From positions 1 to 33,163 of the forward strand of contig DATIYJ010000048.1 in the NCBI GenBank assembly GCA_035517655.1: a DNA stretch of 33,163 bases. The letters run 5' to 3'. Made by a program: the position numbers and the translations under genes. The notes beneath the pieces are model-generated. The model was not told the DNA's origin. It was given only the letters and a program-made list of their open reading frames with translations, and searched no databases. Shown here in pieces: positions 22,224 to 31,017 of the stretch (position 1 is the first letter of the stretch; every line of letters begins with the position of its first letter). This DNA comes from Nitrospiria bacterium. GTDB lineage: Bacteria > Nitrospirota > Nitrospiria > JACQBZ01.

Positions 22224-24302
22224 TTATCGCGCCTTCTTGCTGTTCTTAGGCCGCGCACGACTTCGTTTTTGTTCTTCCGGCGGGATTTCCTCCAGCACCA
22301 TGAGCAGCTGTTTTTCGACGACGGCCTCGTTCAGTTTGACCGCGATCTCCTTGATGACGCCGTGCATCGGCGCCAGGACGGCGGTCTCGACCTTCATCGC
22401 CTCGATGTTTAAAACCTCCTCGCCTTCCCGGACGATGTCCCCGATTTTGAGAATCCGGTCCTTGTCCCCGATCCGCCAGACGTTTCCCATGATGGGAGAG
22501 GCGATCTGCCAGGGAATCGTCGGATCGGCCAGTCGCGTCGCCGCCTTCTGGGCCGTTTTGCGGGAAGGCATCTCGACGGGGAAAACATGCATCGTGTTGT
22601 TGACCGAAAGAACGATATGCTTGACCCCATTGACCTCCTGGCCGATCGAAACCAGTTTAATGGTGTTGGGTTTCCCGTGGGTTTCAAAGGCGACTTCGCT
22701 TCCGGCTTCTTTCAAGCCGTCGAACCAGACCGGGGTCGGAAGAACGGAGGTGTTTCCGAAACGGGTCCGGAACCGAATGAAATCAACCGCCGCTCCGGGA
22801 TGTTGCAGGTAGAGCACCAGCTCGTTTTCGGCGGGATGTCGCTCGATCAATCGTTGTAGTTCCTCCCGAACCCGCTGGATTTCCTCGTCCGGTTTCTTGG
22901 CCAGCGGAGACGATTCGACCCTCTCCTTCGCGACCTTCTCCCGCCAGGAGTCCCCGAAAACGGATTGATAGACCCAGTCGGCGGGCCATCCGAACGGCAG
23001 CGGCCCGTACTTTCCCAGCAGGAGATTCTTCAGATCATCCGTGGCGCGGGCGTACAAGCCCAGCAGGGCCTCCTTTTCCTCCGGTCTGAACGCATCAAAC
23101 GACTGCCCCTGCGCGACGAACCGCTCGCAAAGGTCGAGGAGATCCTCGACCCCCTTCACGCCGCCTTCCTTATAGTGATACTGGATGATCCCGGCCCAGG
23201 TGGTCCAGGTGATTTGAGACCCCGGGGTGACGTCGAAATATTTAATGAACCGATTGCCGCAGCTCATCCCTCTCAAGATATGCGGCATGAGCGGAAGAAA
23301 ACCGCCCTTGGCGGCCTGCTCGAACGAGCTGGGGAAAGCGCCCCCGGGCATGCGGTGTTCGGTAACCTTGTAGGAGAACCCGCGGAACGGGGACTCGAAC
23401 TCCTGGTACCGGCCGATGAAGCCCGTGACCGCCTCGGCCGCCTTGTCCACCATCGGGAGATCCAGGCTGGTTTCGATCCCCATCTCGTGAAGAAGCGCCT
23501 GGACGGCGCGGACCGGCGCATGGCCGTAGTAGCGCGTGAACGGATCGTCGGTCACATCGAGAATCCTCACCCCGGCCTTGGCCGCGGCCGCCAGGGCCGG
23601 AACGGCCAGCCCGTCCGTCGCGTGGCGGTGGTATTGGATCACCAGATCGGGATACTTCTGCAGCAACGCGTCCGTCAGCGCCGCAATCCGCTTGGGGGAG
23701 CCCACCCCGGCCATGTCCTTGACGCACAGGATGATCTCTTCCGTTCCGCCGGTGACGTTGAGAATCTCGTCCGTCACCTTCCGGTAATAAGCAGCGGTGC
23801 AATCCTCCGAGACGCTAAATGAGATCGCGGGTTGAAACAGCTTTCCGCCTTCCATCACCGCCTCCGCGATCGGGATCATGTTGGGAACGTAATTCAGGAA
23901 ATCGAAGCAGCGCCAGACGTCCACGTACGGAAGAAAGGCTTTCACCGAAAGACGGATCACGTTGCGGGGGTACATACGGTAGCCCCAGAGATTGGTCGAG
24001 CGGACCAGCGTCTGGGTCATCACGTCCGGCATCCGTTCCTTCCAGAGGATCGCCTCCTCGAACGGGTCGGTCATGTTCTGAAGAAGGTTCTGGTGGAAGC
24101 GGGCCCCCCCGTGGTTTTCGACTGAAAAATAACCGGACCGGTTGTAGAGCGGCGCGAGCCGGATCAGGTCATACAGCGTATGCCGGTTCTTGAAGTCGCT
24201 CTGGCCGGTATCCCGGGGGCCGGTGTTGGTAAAATAGACCCGTCGGTCGCTCCGGAGGGCGGCGACGTTTTCGCGGGGGCTTTTTTTCGGATGGACCGTC
24301 AT
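22224..24302 (-). CDS. Pyruvate/2-oxoglutarate carboxylase, carboxyltransferase-biotin carrier subunit
   Basis: This 692-residue subunit is built as a TIM-barrel carboxyltransferase, a linker and a biotinyl domain. The metal site looks intact: D31 in PRDTGQSDF, the carbamylation Lys K195 in VKDMAG, and H225-x-H227 in YHRHATDG. The biotin-accepting Lys is K637 in IEAMKVETA, followed by a basic tail. The first motif departs from the usual RD-A/G-HQS, reading RDTGQS. The partner biotin carboxylase gene ends 36 nt upstream on the same strand, so the enzyme is the two-subunit type. It makes oxaloacetate from pyruvate, or oxalosuccinate from 2-oxoglutarate as in the reductive TCA cycle of Hydrogenobacter; sequence alone does not choose. 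pycB, oadA or cfiA are possible names. Confidence 0.88.
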   Translation of the reverse strand: MTVHPKKSPRENVAALRSDRRVYFTNTGPRDTGQSDFKNRHTLYDLIRLAPLYNRSGYFSVENHGGARFHQNLLQNMTDPFEEAILWKERMPDVMTQTLVRSTNLWGYRMYPRNVIRLSVKAFLPYVDVWRCFDFLNYVPNMIPIAEAVMEGGKLFQPAISFSVSEDCTAAYYRKVTDEILNVTGGTEEIILCVKDMAGVGSPKRIAALTDALLQKYPDLVIQYHRHATDGLAVPALAAAAKAGVRILDVTDDPFTRYYGHAPVRAVQALLHEMGIETSLDLPMVDKAAEAVTGFIGRYQEFESPFRGFSYKVTEHRMPGGAFPSSFEQAAKGGFLPLMPHILRGMSCGNRFIKYFDVTPGSQITWTTWAGIIQYHYKEGGVKGVEDLLDLCERFVAQGQSFDAFRPEEKEALLGLYARATDDLKNLLLGKYGPLPFGWPADWVYQSVFGDSWREKVAKERVESSPLAKKPDEEIQRVREELQRLIERHPAENELVLYLQHPGAAVDFIRFRTRFGNTSVLPTPVWFDGLKEAGSEVAFETHGKPNTIKLVSIGQEVNGVKHIVLSVNNTMHVFPVEMPSRKTAQKAATRLADPTIPWQIASPIMGNVWRIGDKDRILKIGDIVREGEEVLNIEAMKVETAVLAPMHGVIKEIAVKLNEAVVEKQLLMVLEEIPPEEQKRSRARPKNSKKAR

Positions 24303-24338
24303 GTTCGCTCTTCTACAGGGGCTCGCCGGGTATCGACG

Positions 24339-25793
24339 CTACCGGCAATAAGGATTCTTCCCGAGCGCCGTGATCTCGGCGATGAACCGGCTGATCTTGA
24401 GAATCTCGTCCTCGTCCTCCGTATAATCCAGAAGCTCGGAAAGATGGTCGTCGATGAAGTCCGTGTCGAACCGGCCGGATACGAAATCGGGATGAACCAT
24501 GATTTTCTCGAGCAACGGGATCGTCGTCTTAATGCCCCAGACCGTGAACTCCGAGAGCGCCCGTCGCATCCGCTCGATCGCGGTGGGCCGATCCTTCCCC
24601 ACGGAGCAGATTTTCGAAACGAGGGAGTCGTAAAACGGCGGCACCTCGCAGCCCTGATAGATGCCGCTGTCGGCCCTCACGAACGGCCCGCTGACCTGGC
24701 GCAGATAGGTCACGGTCCCGTACGAAGGGGCGAAATCCTTCTTAGGATCCTCGGCATTCACCCGGCATTGGATGGCATGGCTCGATATCCGGATATCTTC
24801 CTGCCGGAGACGGAGCGGCGTGCCGACCGCCATCCGGATCATCAGCCGGATGATGTCCAGGCCGACGATCATCTCGGTGACGGTATGCTCCACCTGGATC
24901 CGCGGATTCACTTCAATGGCATAGTAGCGCAGGTCGGGAGCCACCAAGAACTCCAGCGTCCCGGCCGTGACGTACCCGATCTCCTTCGCGGCCTTCACGA
25001 CGACCTGTCCCATTTCGTTCCGGAGACGCTCGTCAAGCAAGGAGGACGGGGCCTCCTCCACCAGCTTCTGGTGCCGGCGCTGGATGGAACATTCCCGGTC
25101 GCCCAGATGAATCACGCGGCCGAAGGCGTCCGCGATGAACTGGAATTCGATATGTCGGGCGCCGCGGATGTATTTTTCGACATACACATCGCCGTTCCCG
25201 AACAGCTTCTCCGCGATCGAAACGGCCCGCTCCAACGCGGACTTGGCCTGATCGGCCGAATCGACCCGTTGCATGCCCCGGCCGCCCCCGCCCGCCACGG
25301 CCTTGATGATGACCGGCCAGCCCGCGTCATTCCCGAACTTCACGATCTGATCGGCCGACGTCATCTTCGGCAGGCCGGGAATGATCGGGACGCCGGCGTC
25401 CGCCAAAGCCTTCTTGGTCGCGATCTTGTCCCCCATCCGGGAGATCACCTCCGATCCCGGCCCGATGAAGATCAGGCCGGCCTCCCGGCAGGCACGGGCA
25501 AAATCGGCATTCTCCGATAGAAACCCGTATCCGGGGAAAACGGCCTCGCAACCGGTTCGCCGGGCGGCCTCCACCACCTTGCCGATATCCATGTAGCTTA
25601 ACTTGGCCGGGGAAGGACCGAGATGGACCGCCTCGTCCGCGATCTTCACGTGATACGACAGCGCGTCGCAATCGGAGTAGCCCACCACCGCCCGGATGCC
25701 CAACTCCCGGCAGGTCCGGATCGTCCGGCAGGCGATCTCGCCGCGGTTGGCAATGAACAGGTTCTGGATCATTTTCGGTTGGGATTCAGGCAT
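24339..25793 (-). CDS. Biotin carboxylase subunit (pyruvate/2-oxoglutarate carboxylase small subunit type)
   Basis: This 484-residue ATP-grasp enzyme carboxylates the biotin of the partner subunit with ATP and bicarbonate. It begins IQNLFIANRGEIACRTIRTC, the AccC-type start. The glycine-rich ATP loop GGGGRGM is at 168-174, RECSIQRRHQKLVEEAPS at about 233-250, and the catalytic EVNPRIQVEHTVTE at 294-307. It is immediately upstream of the carboxyltransferase-biotin subunit rather than of accB, so it belongs to that enzyme and not to acetyl-CoA carboxylase. An ATG at residue 8 is a possible alternative start. Confidence 0.93.
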   Translation of the reverse strand: MPESQPKMIQNLFIANRGEIACRTIRTCRELGIRAVVGYSDCDALSYHVKIADEAVHLGPSPAKLSYMDIGKVVEAARRTGCEAVFPGYGFLSENADFARACREAGLIFIGPGSEVISRMGDKIATKKALADAGVPIIPGLPKMTSADQIVKFGNDAGWPVIIKAVAGGGGRGMQRVDSADQAKSALERAVSIAEKLFGNGDVYVEKYIRGARHIEFQFIADAFGRVIHLGDRECSIQRRHQKLVEEAPSSLLDERLRNEMGQVVVKAAKEIGYVTAGTLEFLVAPDLRYYAIEVNPRIQVEHTVTEMIVGLDIIRLMIRMAVGTPLRLRQEDIRISSHAIQCRVNAEDPKKDFAPSYGTVTYLRQVSGPFVRADSGIYQGCEVPPFYDSLVSKICSVGKDRPTAIERMRRALSEFTVWGIKTTIPLLEKIMVHPDFVSGRFDTDFIDDHLSELLDYTEDEDEILKISRFIAEITALGKNPYCR

Positions 25794-25851
25794 TCTTTCT
25801 CAAACCCTCGGAAAACATCGTATCCTGATCGGGTCATGACGCGCGGCCCGA

Positions 25852-26220
25852 TCAATCGTACCCGTATCGTTCAAGCGTTTCCTCATCGAAACCAAAATAA
25901 TGCGCGATCTCGTGGACGATCGTGATCTCGACCTCCCGCACCAGATCCTCCCGATCCGGGAAATCCTCTTCAAGCGGCTTCTGATAAAGGAAGATGACGT
26001 CGGGCGTGGTTCCGGAATCGTTCGAGGTACGATCGGGAAGCGGGACCCCCTGATACAATCCATACAGGACTTCCTCGTCGTCGTTTTCCCCATCTTCCTC
26101 CGCCTCCGGGCCCGGACGGCTTCGAACGACGACCGCGACATTCTTCATCGCGGCCTGAAATTCGGCCGGGATACGATCCAACGCTTCCTGAACCAATTTT
26201 TCGAAAGATTTTCTATCCAT
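25852..26220 (-). CDS. Zincin-like metallopeptidase (MMP/YugN-size, PF06262-type)
   Basis: This 122-residue single-domain minigluzincin-type protein has H103-E104-x2-H107 in VHEIAHYFGFDEETLERYGY, the signature of the small 'metallopeptidase family' that is usually about 120 residues. An acidic loop at 38-50 (EAEEDGENDDEE) interrupts the N-terminal sheet. No signal peptide is seen, so it acts in the cytosol. Substrate unknown. It lies between homoserine kinase and the carboxylase genes on the same strand. No good ribosome site is visible before the ATG. Confidence 0.88.
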   Translation of the reverse strand: MDRKSFEKLVQEALDRIPAEFQAAMKNVAVVVRSRPGPEAEEDGENDDEEVLYGLYQGVPLPDRTSNDSGTTPDVIFLYQKPLEEDFPDREDLVREVEITIVHEIAHYFGFDEETLERYGYD

Positions 26221-26263
26221 GCGCAGAGCGATCCAGGCCCGGAATACCGGCCGGCCGCGGATG

Positions 26264-27193
26264 TTATCTCGTGCGCAGGACGCGCGCGCCGCGTTTGTCG
26301 ATCCGGGAAACCGTGATCGTGGAAGAGATCCCGTGCTGCTGGAAGATTTTCTGCATGGCCAAGCCGATTTTCCGGGCGAGGCTTTTCCGGTCCGTCACGG
26401 CAAAGACGGACGCGCCCGCGCCGCTGATCGATGATCCCAAGGCGCCCGCCTTCAGGGCCGCGGCCTTCACGTCCTGGAATCCCGGGATGAGATGGGCCCG
26501 GGCCGGCTCGACGATGCCGTCCTGGATCGCCAGGCCGAACCGTCGCGCGTCTTTTTGGGCGACGGCCGCCACCATCGTCGCCGTGAAGGCCATGTTCGAC
26601 ACGACCAGGTTCAACGGAACCTTGTCCGGAAGCACGGCGCGCGAAATCTTGGTCAGCACGCTGTGATACGGCGTCACGACCACCACGACCAAATCGGGAA
26701 TCGTTCCGACCGAGATGGCCTGACGCTGGGCCGCATGACTGACGACGATTCCGCCCAACAGCGAGGCCGAAACGTTGTCGATAAAGTAGCCGCCGCTGAT
26801 GGCATGCTCGGCCACCGCGCACGGGGCGATCAACTCGTCGCGGTCCAGCCGGTTTCCAAACAGGGCGTTGACCGCCACGGCCGCGGCCACGGCGCTGGCC
26901 GCGCTGCTGCCCAAACCCGTTCCGGGAATGTTTTTCTGGATCGTGAGATCCACCCCGTGCTTCGCCTTGACCAGCTTGAGCACTTCGATCGCCGCGATGC
27001 CGGCGGTGTTCCGATCGGCTTCCAGAGGAATCGTGCGGTCCCCTCCCTTGATCTCGCGGATCACCACCTCCCGGCCCCGGCTTTTTTCCGCCGTCACGAT
27101 GTCGCCCAAACCGGTAATGGCCATCCCCAAAACATCGAATCCCGGACCGATGTTCCCGATCGAAGCCGGGGCGAAGGCTTTTGCGATTTTCAT
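26264..27193 (-). CDS. thrB: Homoserine kinase
   Basis: ThrB phosphorylates L-homoserine with ATP in threonine synthesis. The protein is 309 residues and belongs to the GHMP kinase family. The N-terminal APASIGNIGPGFDVLGMA, the phosphate-binding loop IPGTGLGSSAASAVAAA and the C-terminal GSSISGAGASVFAV motif are all present. GGGAG lies 5 nt before the ATG. It begins 25 nt after the tldE stop, so it is probably cotranscribed with tldD-tldE, an association not explained by pathway. Confidence 0.95.
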   Translation of the reverse strand: MKIAKAFAPASIGNIGPGFDVLGMAITGLGDIVTAEKSRGREVVIREIKGGDRTIPLEADRNTAGIAAIEVLKLVKAKHGVDLTIQKNIPGTGLGSSAASAVAAAVAVNALFGNRLDRDELIAPCAVAEHAISGGYFIDNVSASLLGGIVVSHAAQRQAISVGTIPDLVVVVVTPYHSVLTKISRAVLPDKVPLNLVVSNMAFTATMVAAVAQKDARRFGLAIQDGIVEPARAHLIPGFQDVKAAALKAGALGSSISGAGASVFAVTDRKSLARKIGLAMQKIFQQHGISSTITVSRIDKRGARVLRTR

Positions 27194-27218
27194 TTTGTCT
27201 CCCTGCCCTTCCTCACCG

Positions 27219-28559
27219 TTACTGACCCGCCACCGTCATTTTAGAAATTTTTATTGTGGGCGCCGCGATCGTTCCCCGAAACTCCAGGTCGTCCCCGATC
27301 ATTTCGATGTCCATTAAAATGTCTTTCAGGTTTCCCGCGATCGTGATCTCTTCGACCGGATAGGTCAATTCGCCGTTTTCAATCCAAAGTCCCACAGCCC
27401 CGCGCGAGTAATCGCCGGTGACGTGGTTGACTCCGAATCCGATCATCTCCACGACGTACAGGCCCCGCTTCACGGAACGGATGATCTCCTCCGGGGAATG
27501 CGTACCCGGCACGAGGTAGAAATTCGTGTGCGAAACCGATGGAACGTCCCCGACGCTCCGGGCCGCGTTCCCGGTGGACTGCAACCCCAGCTTCCGGGCG
27601 GAGTAACTGTCCAGCAAATAGGTTTCCAGGACCCCCTTCTTGATGACGGTCGTCCTTCGCGTCGGCAAGCCCTCTCCGTCAAACGGCCGCGACCCCAGCG
27701 CAGACGGAATGAGCCCGTTGTCCAGGACCGTCACGGATGACGCGGCGACCGGCTGGCCCAGTTTTCCGGCCAAGAACGAGGCCCCTTTATAGACCGCATA
27801 ACCCGACACGCATGCGCTGAGGCTGCCGATCAGTTCAGCCGCCGCTTCGGGATCGAAAATCACCGGGACTTCGCCGGTTGCGATCTTGCGCGCCCCCAGT
27901 CTCCGAAGCGCCCGCCGGGCGGCCGTGCGGCCGACCGATTCGGGAGAGGCCAGCTCCTTGATCTTCCGCTTGGCCGAGTACCAGTAATCCCGCTGCATCG
28001 AGCCGTCGGACGATGCCACCGGTGAAACCGAGAATGAGACATAGCTGACCGGATAACTTCCGACCACGTCATGGGTGTTGGCATACACCACATGTCGACC
28101 GACGTGGGAAAGACCCGCCCCTTCGGAATTGGTGATCCGGGCGTCGTATCCCAACGCGGCCGATTCGGCCTGAACGGCTAGATCGATCTTGTCTTCCATC
28201 TTCCATTCGTGAAGGGTCTCGTCGTAAAGATCGAGGTTCGGCAACGCGAGCGCCGCGGGTTCGGGGAGACCGGCATGGGGATCTTCGGCCGTGGATCGGG
28301 CCAGATAACACGCATCGTCCACCAGCCGGTCCAAGGACTCGGTCGAGAAATCGGAAGTCGAACAGACCGCGCTCCGGTTTCCGTAAAACAGCCTCAGTCC
28401 CAGCCGCTTTTCATGGGCGTTGCTCAGCTTGTCGACCGACTTGAGCCGCACCTGAACGTCGAAGCTGTCGCCCTCCACGATCAGGACATCGCCCGCCGTA
28501 GCTCCCTTGGACAGAGCCTTCTTTAACAATCCGCCGGCCAACGCTTCATAGGCCATCAT
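27219..28559 (-). CDS. tldE: TldE/PmbA-type metalloprotease subunit
   Basis: This 446-residue protein is the non-catalytic-type partner of TldD. It lacks the HExxxH motif but has the shared fold, including the GNAARSVGDVPSVSHTNFYL region and VNHVTGDYSRGAVGLWIENG near the C-terminus (split as VNHVTGDYSRG and VGLWIENG). In E. coli TldD/TldE form a heterodimeric zinc protease that degrades unfolded peptides and matures microcin B17 and CcdA. It starts 15 nt after the tldD stop. Two ATGs in tandem begin the gene. Confidence 0.93.
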   Translation of the reverse strand: MMAYEALAGGLLKKALSKGATAGDVLIVEGDSFDVQVRLKSVDKLSNAHEKRLGLRLFYGNRSAVCSTSDFSTESLDRLVDDACYLARSTAEDPHAGLPEPAALALPNLDLYDETLHEWKMEDKIDLAVQAESAALGYDARITNSEGAGLSHVGRHVVYANTHDVVGSYPVSYVSFSVSPVASSDGSMQRDYWYSAKRKIKELASPESVGRTAARRALRRLGARKIATGEVPVIFDPEAAAELIGSLSACVSGYAVYKGASFLAGKLGQPVAASSVTVLDNGLIPSALGSRPFDGEGLPTRRTTVIKKGVLETYLLDSYSARKLGLQSTGNAARSVGDVPSVSHTNFYLVPGTHSPEEIIRSVKRGLYVVEMIGFGVNHVTGDYSRGAVGLWIENGELTYPVEEITIAGNLKDILMDIEMIGDDLEFRGTIAAPTIKISKMTVAGQ

Positions 28560-28574
28560 TTTGCCACGTCCCGT

Positions 28575-30020
28575 TCATCCTCGTGTTCCGCCCACGGTCA
28601 TCCCGTTGATCCTCACGGTCGGCAGGCCAACGCCCACCGGCACGGATTGACCGTCCTTGCCGCAGGTGCCGACCCCCGCATCCAGTTGGAGGTCGTTGCC
28701 GACCATGGTGACGCGCTTTAAAACATCCGGCCCGTTTCCGATCAGGGTCGCCCCCTTCACAGGCGTCGTCACTATTCCGTCCTCAATCCGGTAGGCTTCG
28801 CTGGCCGAGAAAACGAACTTGCCGCTGGTGATGTCCACCTGACCCCCGCCGAAGGAGACGGCGTAAAGGCCGTTCTTGACCGAACGAATGATCTCTTCCG
28901 GACGGGATTCCCCGGCCAGCATGAAGGTGTTCGTCATGCGCGGCATTGGAATATGCATGAAACTTTCCCGGCGGCCGTTCCCGGTCGGCGTCATCCCCAT
29001 CAGCTTCGCATTCAAGCGGTCTTGGAGATAGCCCCTCAATATGCCCCTTTCGATGAGTACCGTCCGGTGGGTCGGCGTCCCCTCATCGTCAATGTTCAGG
29101 GACCCCCGGCGGCCTGGAATCGTTCCGTCATCGACAATCGTGCAGAGTTCGGACGCCACCGGTTTTCCGATCAAACCGGTAAACGCCGACGTCCCTTTTC
29201 GGTTAAAATCCCCCTCCAAGCCATGTCCGATCGCTTCATGAAGAAGAATCCCGGGCCAGCCCGGTCCCAAAACCACGTCCATCATCCCGGCCGGAGCATC
29301 CACGGCTGAAAGATTCAGGATGGCCTGACGGGCCGCTTCTTTTGCGTACGCTTCAAAACGGCGGTCCTCCAAGAAAAAAGAATATTCGACGCGACCTCCC
29401 CCTCCGTAACTGCCGGCCTGCCGGTTTCCGTTCTCTTCGGCGATGCAGGTCACGTTAAGCCGGGAAAGCGGCTGAATATCCCCCACAATCCGCCCCTCGG
29501 ACGTGACGACCAAAATCGCTTTGTGTTCGGCCGCAAAAGAGGCCATCACCTTTTTAATTCGCGGATCGTAACGGCGCGCCGAGAGATCGATCTGATGCAA
29601 GAGATCGATCTTCTCCTGAACCGAAATCTCCGAAGCGGGCGTCTTGATCGGATAGAGATCCGGCCGGGCGACATCGTTTCGGACCGGTACCGGTCTGCCT
29701 ATCGACTGATCGGTCGTGATGTACCGCGCCGTTCGCGCCGCCAACTCCATGTTTTTAAAAGTGATCTCGTCCGAGTAGGCATAACCCGTCTTCTCCTCCG
29801 CAACGGCCCGGACTCCAACACCCTGGCCGATCGATTTTGCGGCCTTTTTTACCATGCCTTCTTCAAGGCTGACCGATTCGTTTGTTCGGTATTCAAAATA
29901 AAGATCGGCGTAATCGATCTGTTTCCCAAGCGCTTTTCCGATGGTTTGTTCAAGCTGGACTGTATTCAGATTGAATTTCTTGAGGAAAAACTCTTCGGCC
30001 TTCGTCAGCTCTTTGGCCAC
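28575..30020 (-). CDS. tldD: TldD metalloprotease subunit
   Basis: This 481-residue catalytic subunit has the zinc motif H261-E262-x3-H266 in LLHEAIGHGLEGDF, and the C-terminal glycine-rich region TCGKDGQSVPVGVGLPTVRI that carries the third ligand Cys in this family. The GTG start at 30020 has AAGGA 7 nt upstream. It heads the tldD-tldE-thrB run. No obvious RiPP precursor or toxin partner is beside it, so a housekeeping proteolytic role is likely. Confidence 0.95.
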   Translation of the reverse strand: MAKELTKAEEFFLKKFNLNTVQLEQTIGKALGKQIDYADLYFEYRTNESVSLEEGMVKKAAKSIGQGVGVRAVAEEKTGYAYSDEITFKNMELAARTARYITTDQSIGRPVPVRNDVARPDLYPIKTPASEISVQEKIDLLHQIDLSARRYDPRIKKVMASFAAEHKAILVVTSEGRIVGDIQPLSRLNVTCIAEENGNRQAGSYGGGGRVEYSFFLEDRRFEAYAKEAARQAILNLSAVDAPAGMMDVVLGPGWPGILLHEAIGHGLEGDFNRKGTSAFTGLIGKPVASELCTIVDDGTIPGRRGSLNIDDEGTPTHRTVLIERGILRGYLQDRLNAKLMGMTPTGNGRRESFMHIPMPRMTNTFMLAGESRPEEIIRSVKNGLYAVSFGGGQVDITSGKFVFSASEAYRIEDGIVTTPVKGATLIGNGPDVLKRVTMVGNDLQLDAGVGTCGKDGQSVPVGVGLPTVRINGMTVGGTRG

Positions 30021-30061
30021 GAATAAATCCTTTCTATCAATTGGAGGGATGTTTAATTGGT

Positions 30062-30090
30062 ATTATACGGAGAATCTGAACCGGAATCAA
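30062..30090 (-). promoter_or_regulatory. tldD promoter
   Basis: On the minus strand, TTGATT (30085-30090), a 17-nt spacer, then a perfect TATAAT (30062-30067). The predicted leader is about 35 nt with AAGGA before the GTG. It lies at one edge of a 180-nt AT-rich gap (30021-30201) that otherwise shows nothing. Confidence 0.75.
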
Positions 30091-30201
30091 TAAAAAAACA
30101 AACTAGAATACCGTATAAAAATGAGGACAATTAAACATAACCTGTTGCTTTATATTTATTATTTAAAATTTTACCCGTGTACACATTTTGATCGTTATTG
30201 A

Positions 30202-30621
30202 TTACCGGCGCGGAAATTCCTTGACCAATTTTTCTACTTCTTCAATTAATTCAGGTATTTCAGCCATATTATTTCGTATTGCTCCCAGTATCTTTTCCAA
30301 ACGGGCCTTACGGGTCATCTCTTTGTCTTCCATTACCTTCTCATCGAGCTTCCGATAGGCCTCGGATAGATGGGGTTCCAGTTCGGGACGGAGGGACAGA
30401 ATGCCCTCATATATCTGATGGATGGCGGGATCGATCTTCGAAACCACGGTAAAGGTCTCGTCCTCCATCATCAGAACGGCACCGGCACCTTCTTTGAGCG
30501 GAGAGACTTTTTTGATTTTCTTGCCCAAGGCCTCGGGCCAGCTTAAGAAAAGACCGGGAAACGTTTTAATGAACGCCGTCTTCCGGTCGTTGGCAGCCCA
30601 TTTCTCTTCAATGGAAGTCAT
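30202..30621 (-). CDS. Conserved-looking hypothetical protein (helical)
   Basis: The protein is 139 residues from the ATG at 30621, which has GGAG 6 nt upstream; an in-frame TTG at 30633 overlaps that site. The N-terminal half is mixed (FIKTFPGLFLSWPEALGKKI, then GAGAVLMMEDETFTVVSKID). The C-terminal half is charged helix with Glu/Lys repeats (EDKEMTRKARLEKILGAIRN). It has no signal, no membrane span and no motif I recognise. It is the last gene of an operon after the deacetylase-like and ferredoxin genes, so it may share their role. Confidence 0.75.
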   Translation of the reverse strand: MTSIEEKWAANDRKTAFIKTFPGLFLSWPEALGKKIKKVSPLKEGAGAVLMMEDETFTVVSKIDPAIHQIYEGILSLRPELEPHLSEAYRKLDEKVMEDKEMTRKARLEKILGAIRNNMAEIPELIEEVEKLVKEFPRR

Positions 30622-30654
30622 GGTTTTCTCCAATGCGTAAACCGCAGGGGTGAT

Positions 30655-30993
30655 TCATGGACTGCCCTTACCTCTTTCTTTTTCGTGCATTAAAAGCCGC
30701 TCGACCACCTCGCCCTTGACGATATGGCCATCCATGATCTCGTCGGCGTCCCCGATCGTCCGGACCGTATACCAGACACCTTCCGGATAGATCACAACGG
30801 AAGGACCGTTTGCGCAGTGGTCAAGACAACCGGCCTTGTTGGCGCGAACAATTCCCTTCAACCCTCGTCTCTTGACCTCGGAAGAAAAATGCTCCTGAAT
30901 TTGTTTCGAATTTTTCGCCGAACAACTTCCCCGCGGATCGTCCGGTGTCCGTTCATTGATGCAGACGAAGATATGTTTTTTGAAACCCGGCAT
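30655..30993 (-). CDS. Thioredoxin-like [2Fe-2S] ferredoxin
   Basis: This 112-residue protein has the four-cysteine pattern of the thioredoxin-fold ferredoxins: C11 (IFVCINER), C24 (GSCSAK), C56 and C60 (AGCLDHCANGP), then VVIYPEGVWY. Such proteins carry one [2Fe-2S] cluster and shuttle electrons; the NuoE C-terminal domain has the same fold. AAGGAGAAGG precedes the ATG. It lies 24 nt after the deacetylase-like gene and 33 nt before the hypothetical gene, in one operon. Confidence 0.93.
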   Translation of the reverse strand: MPGFKKHIFVCINERTPDDPRGSCSAKNSKQIQEHFSSEVKRRGLKGIVRANKAGCLDHCANGPSVVIYPEGVWYTVRTIGDADEIMDGHIVKGEVVERLLMHEKERGKGSP

Positions 30994-31017
30994 GCCTTCT
31001 CCTTCGGGCGTAAGGAA

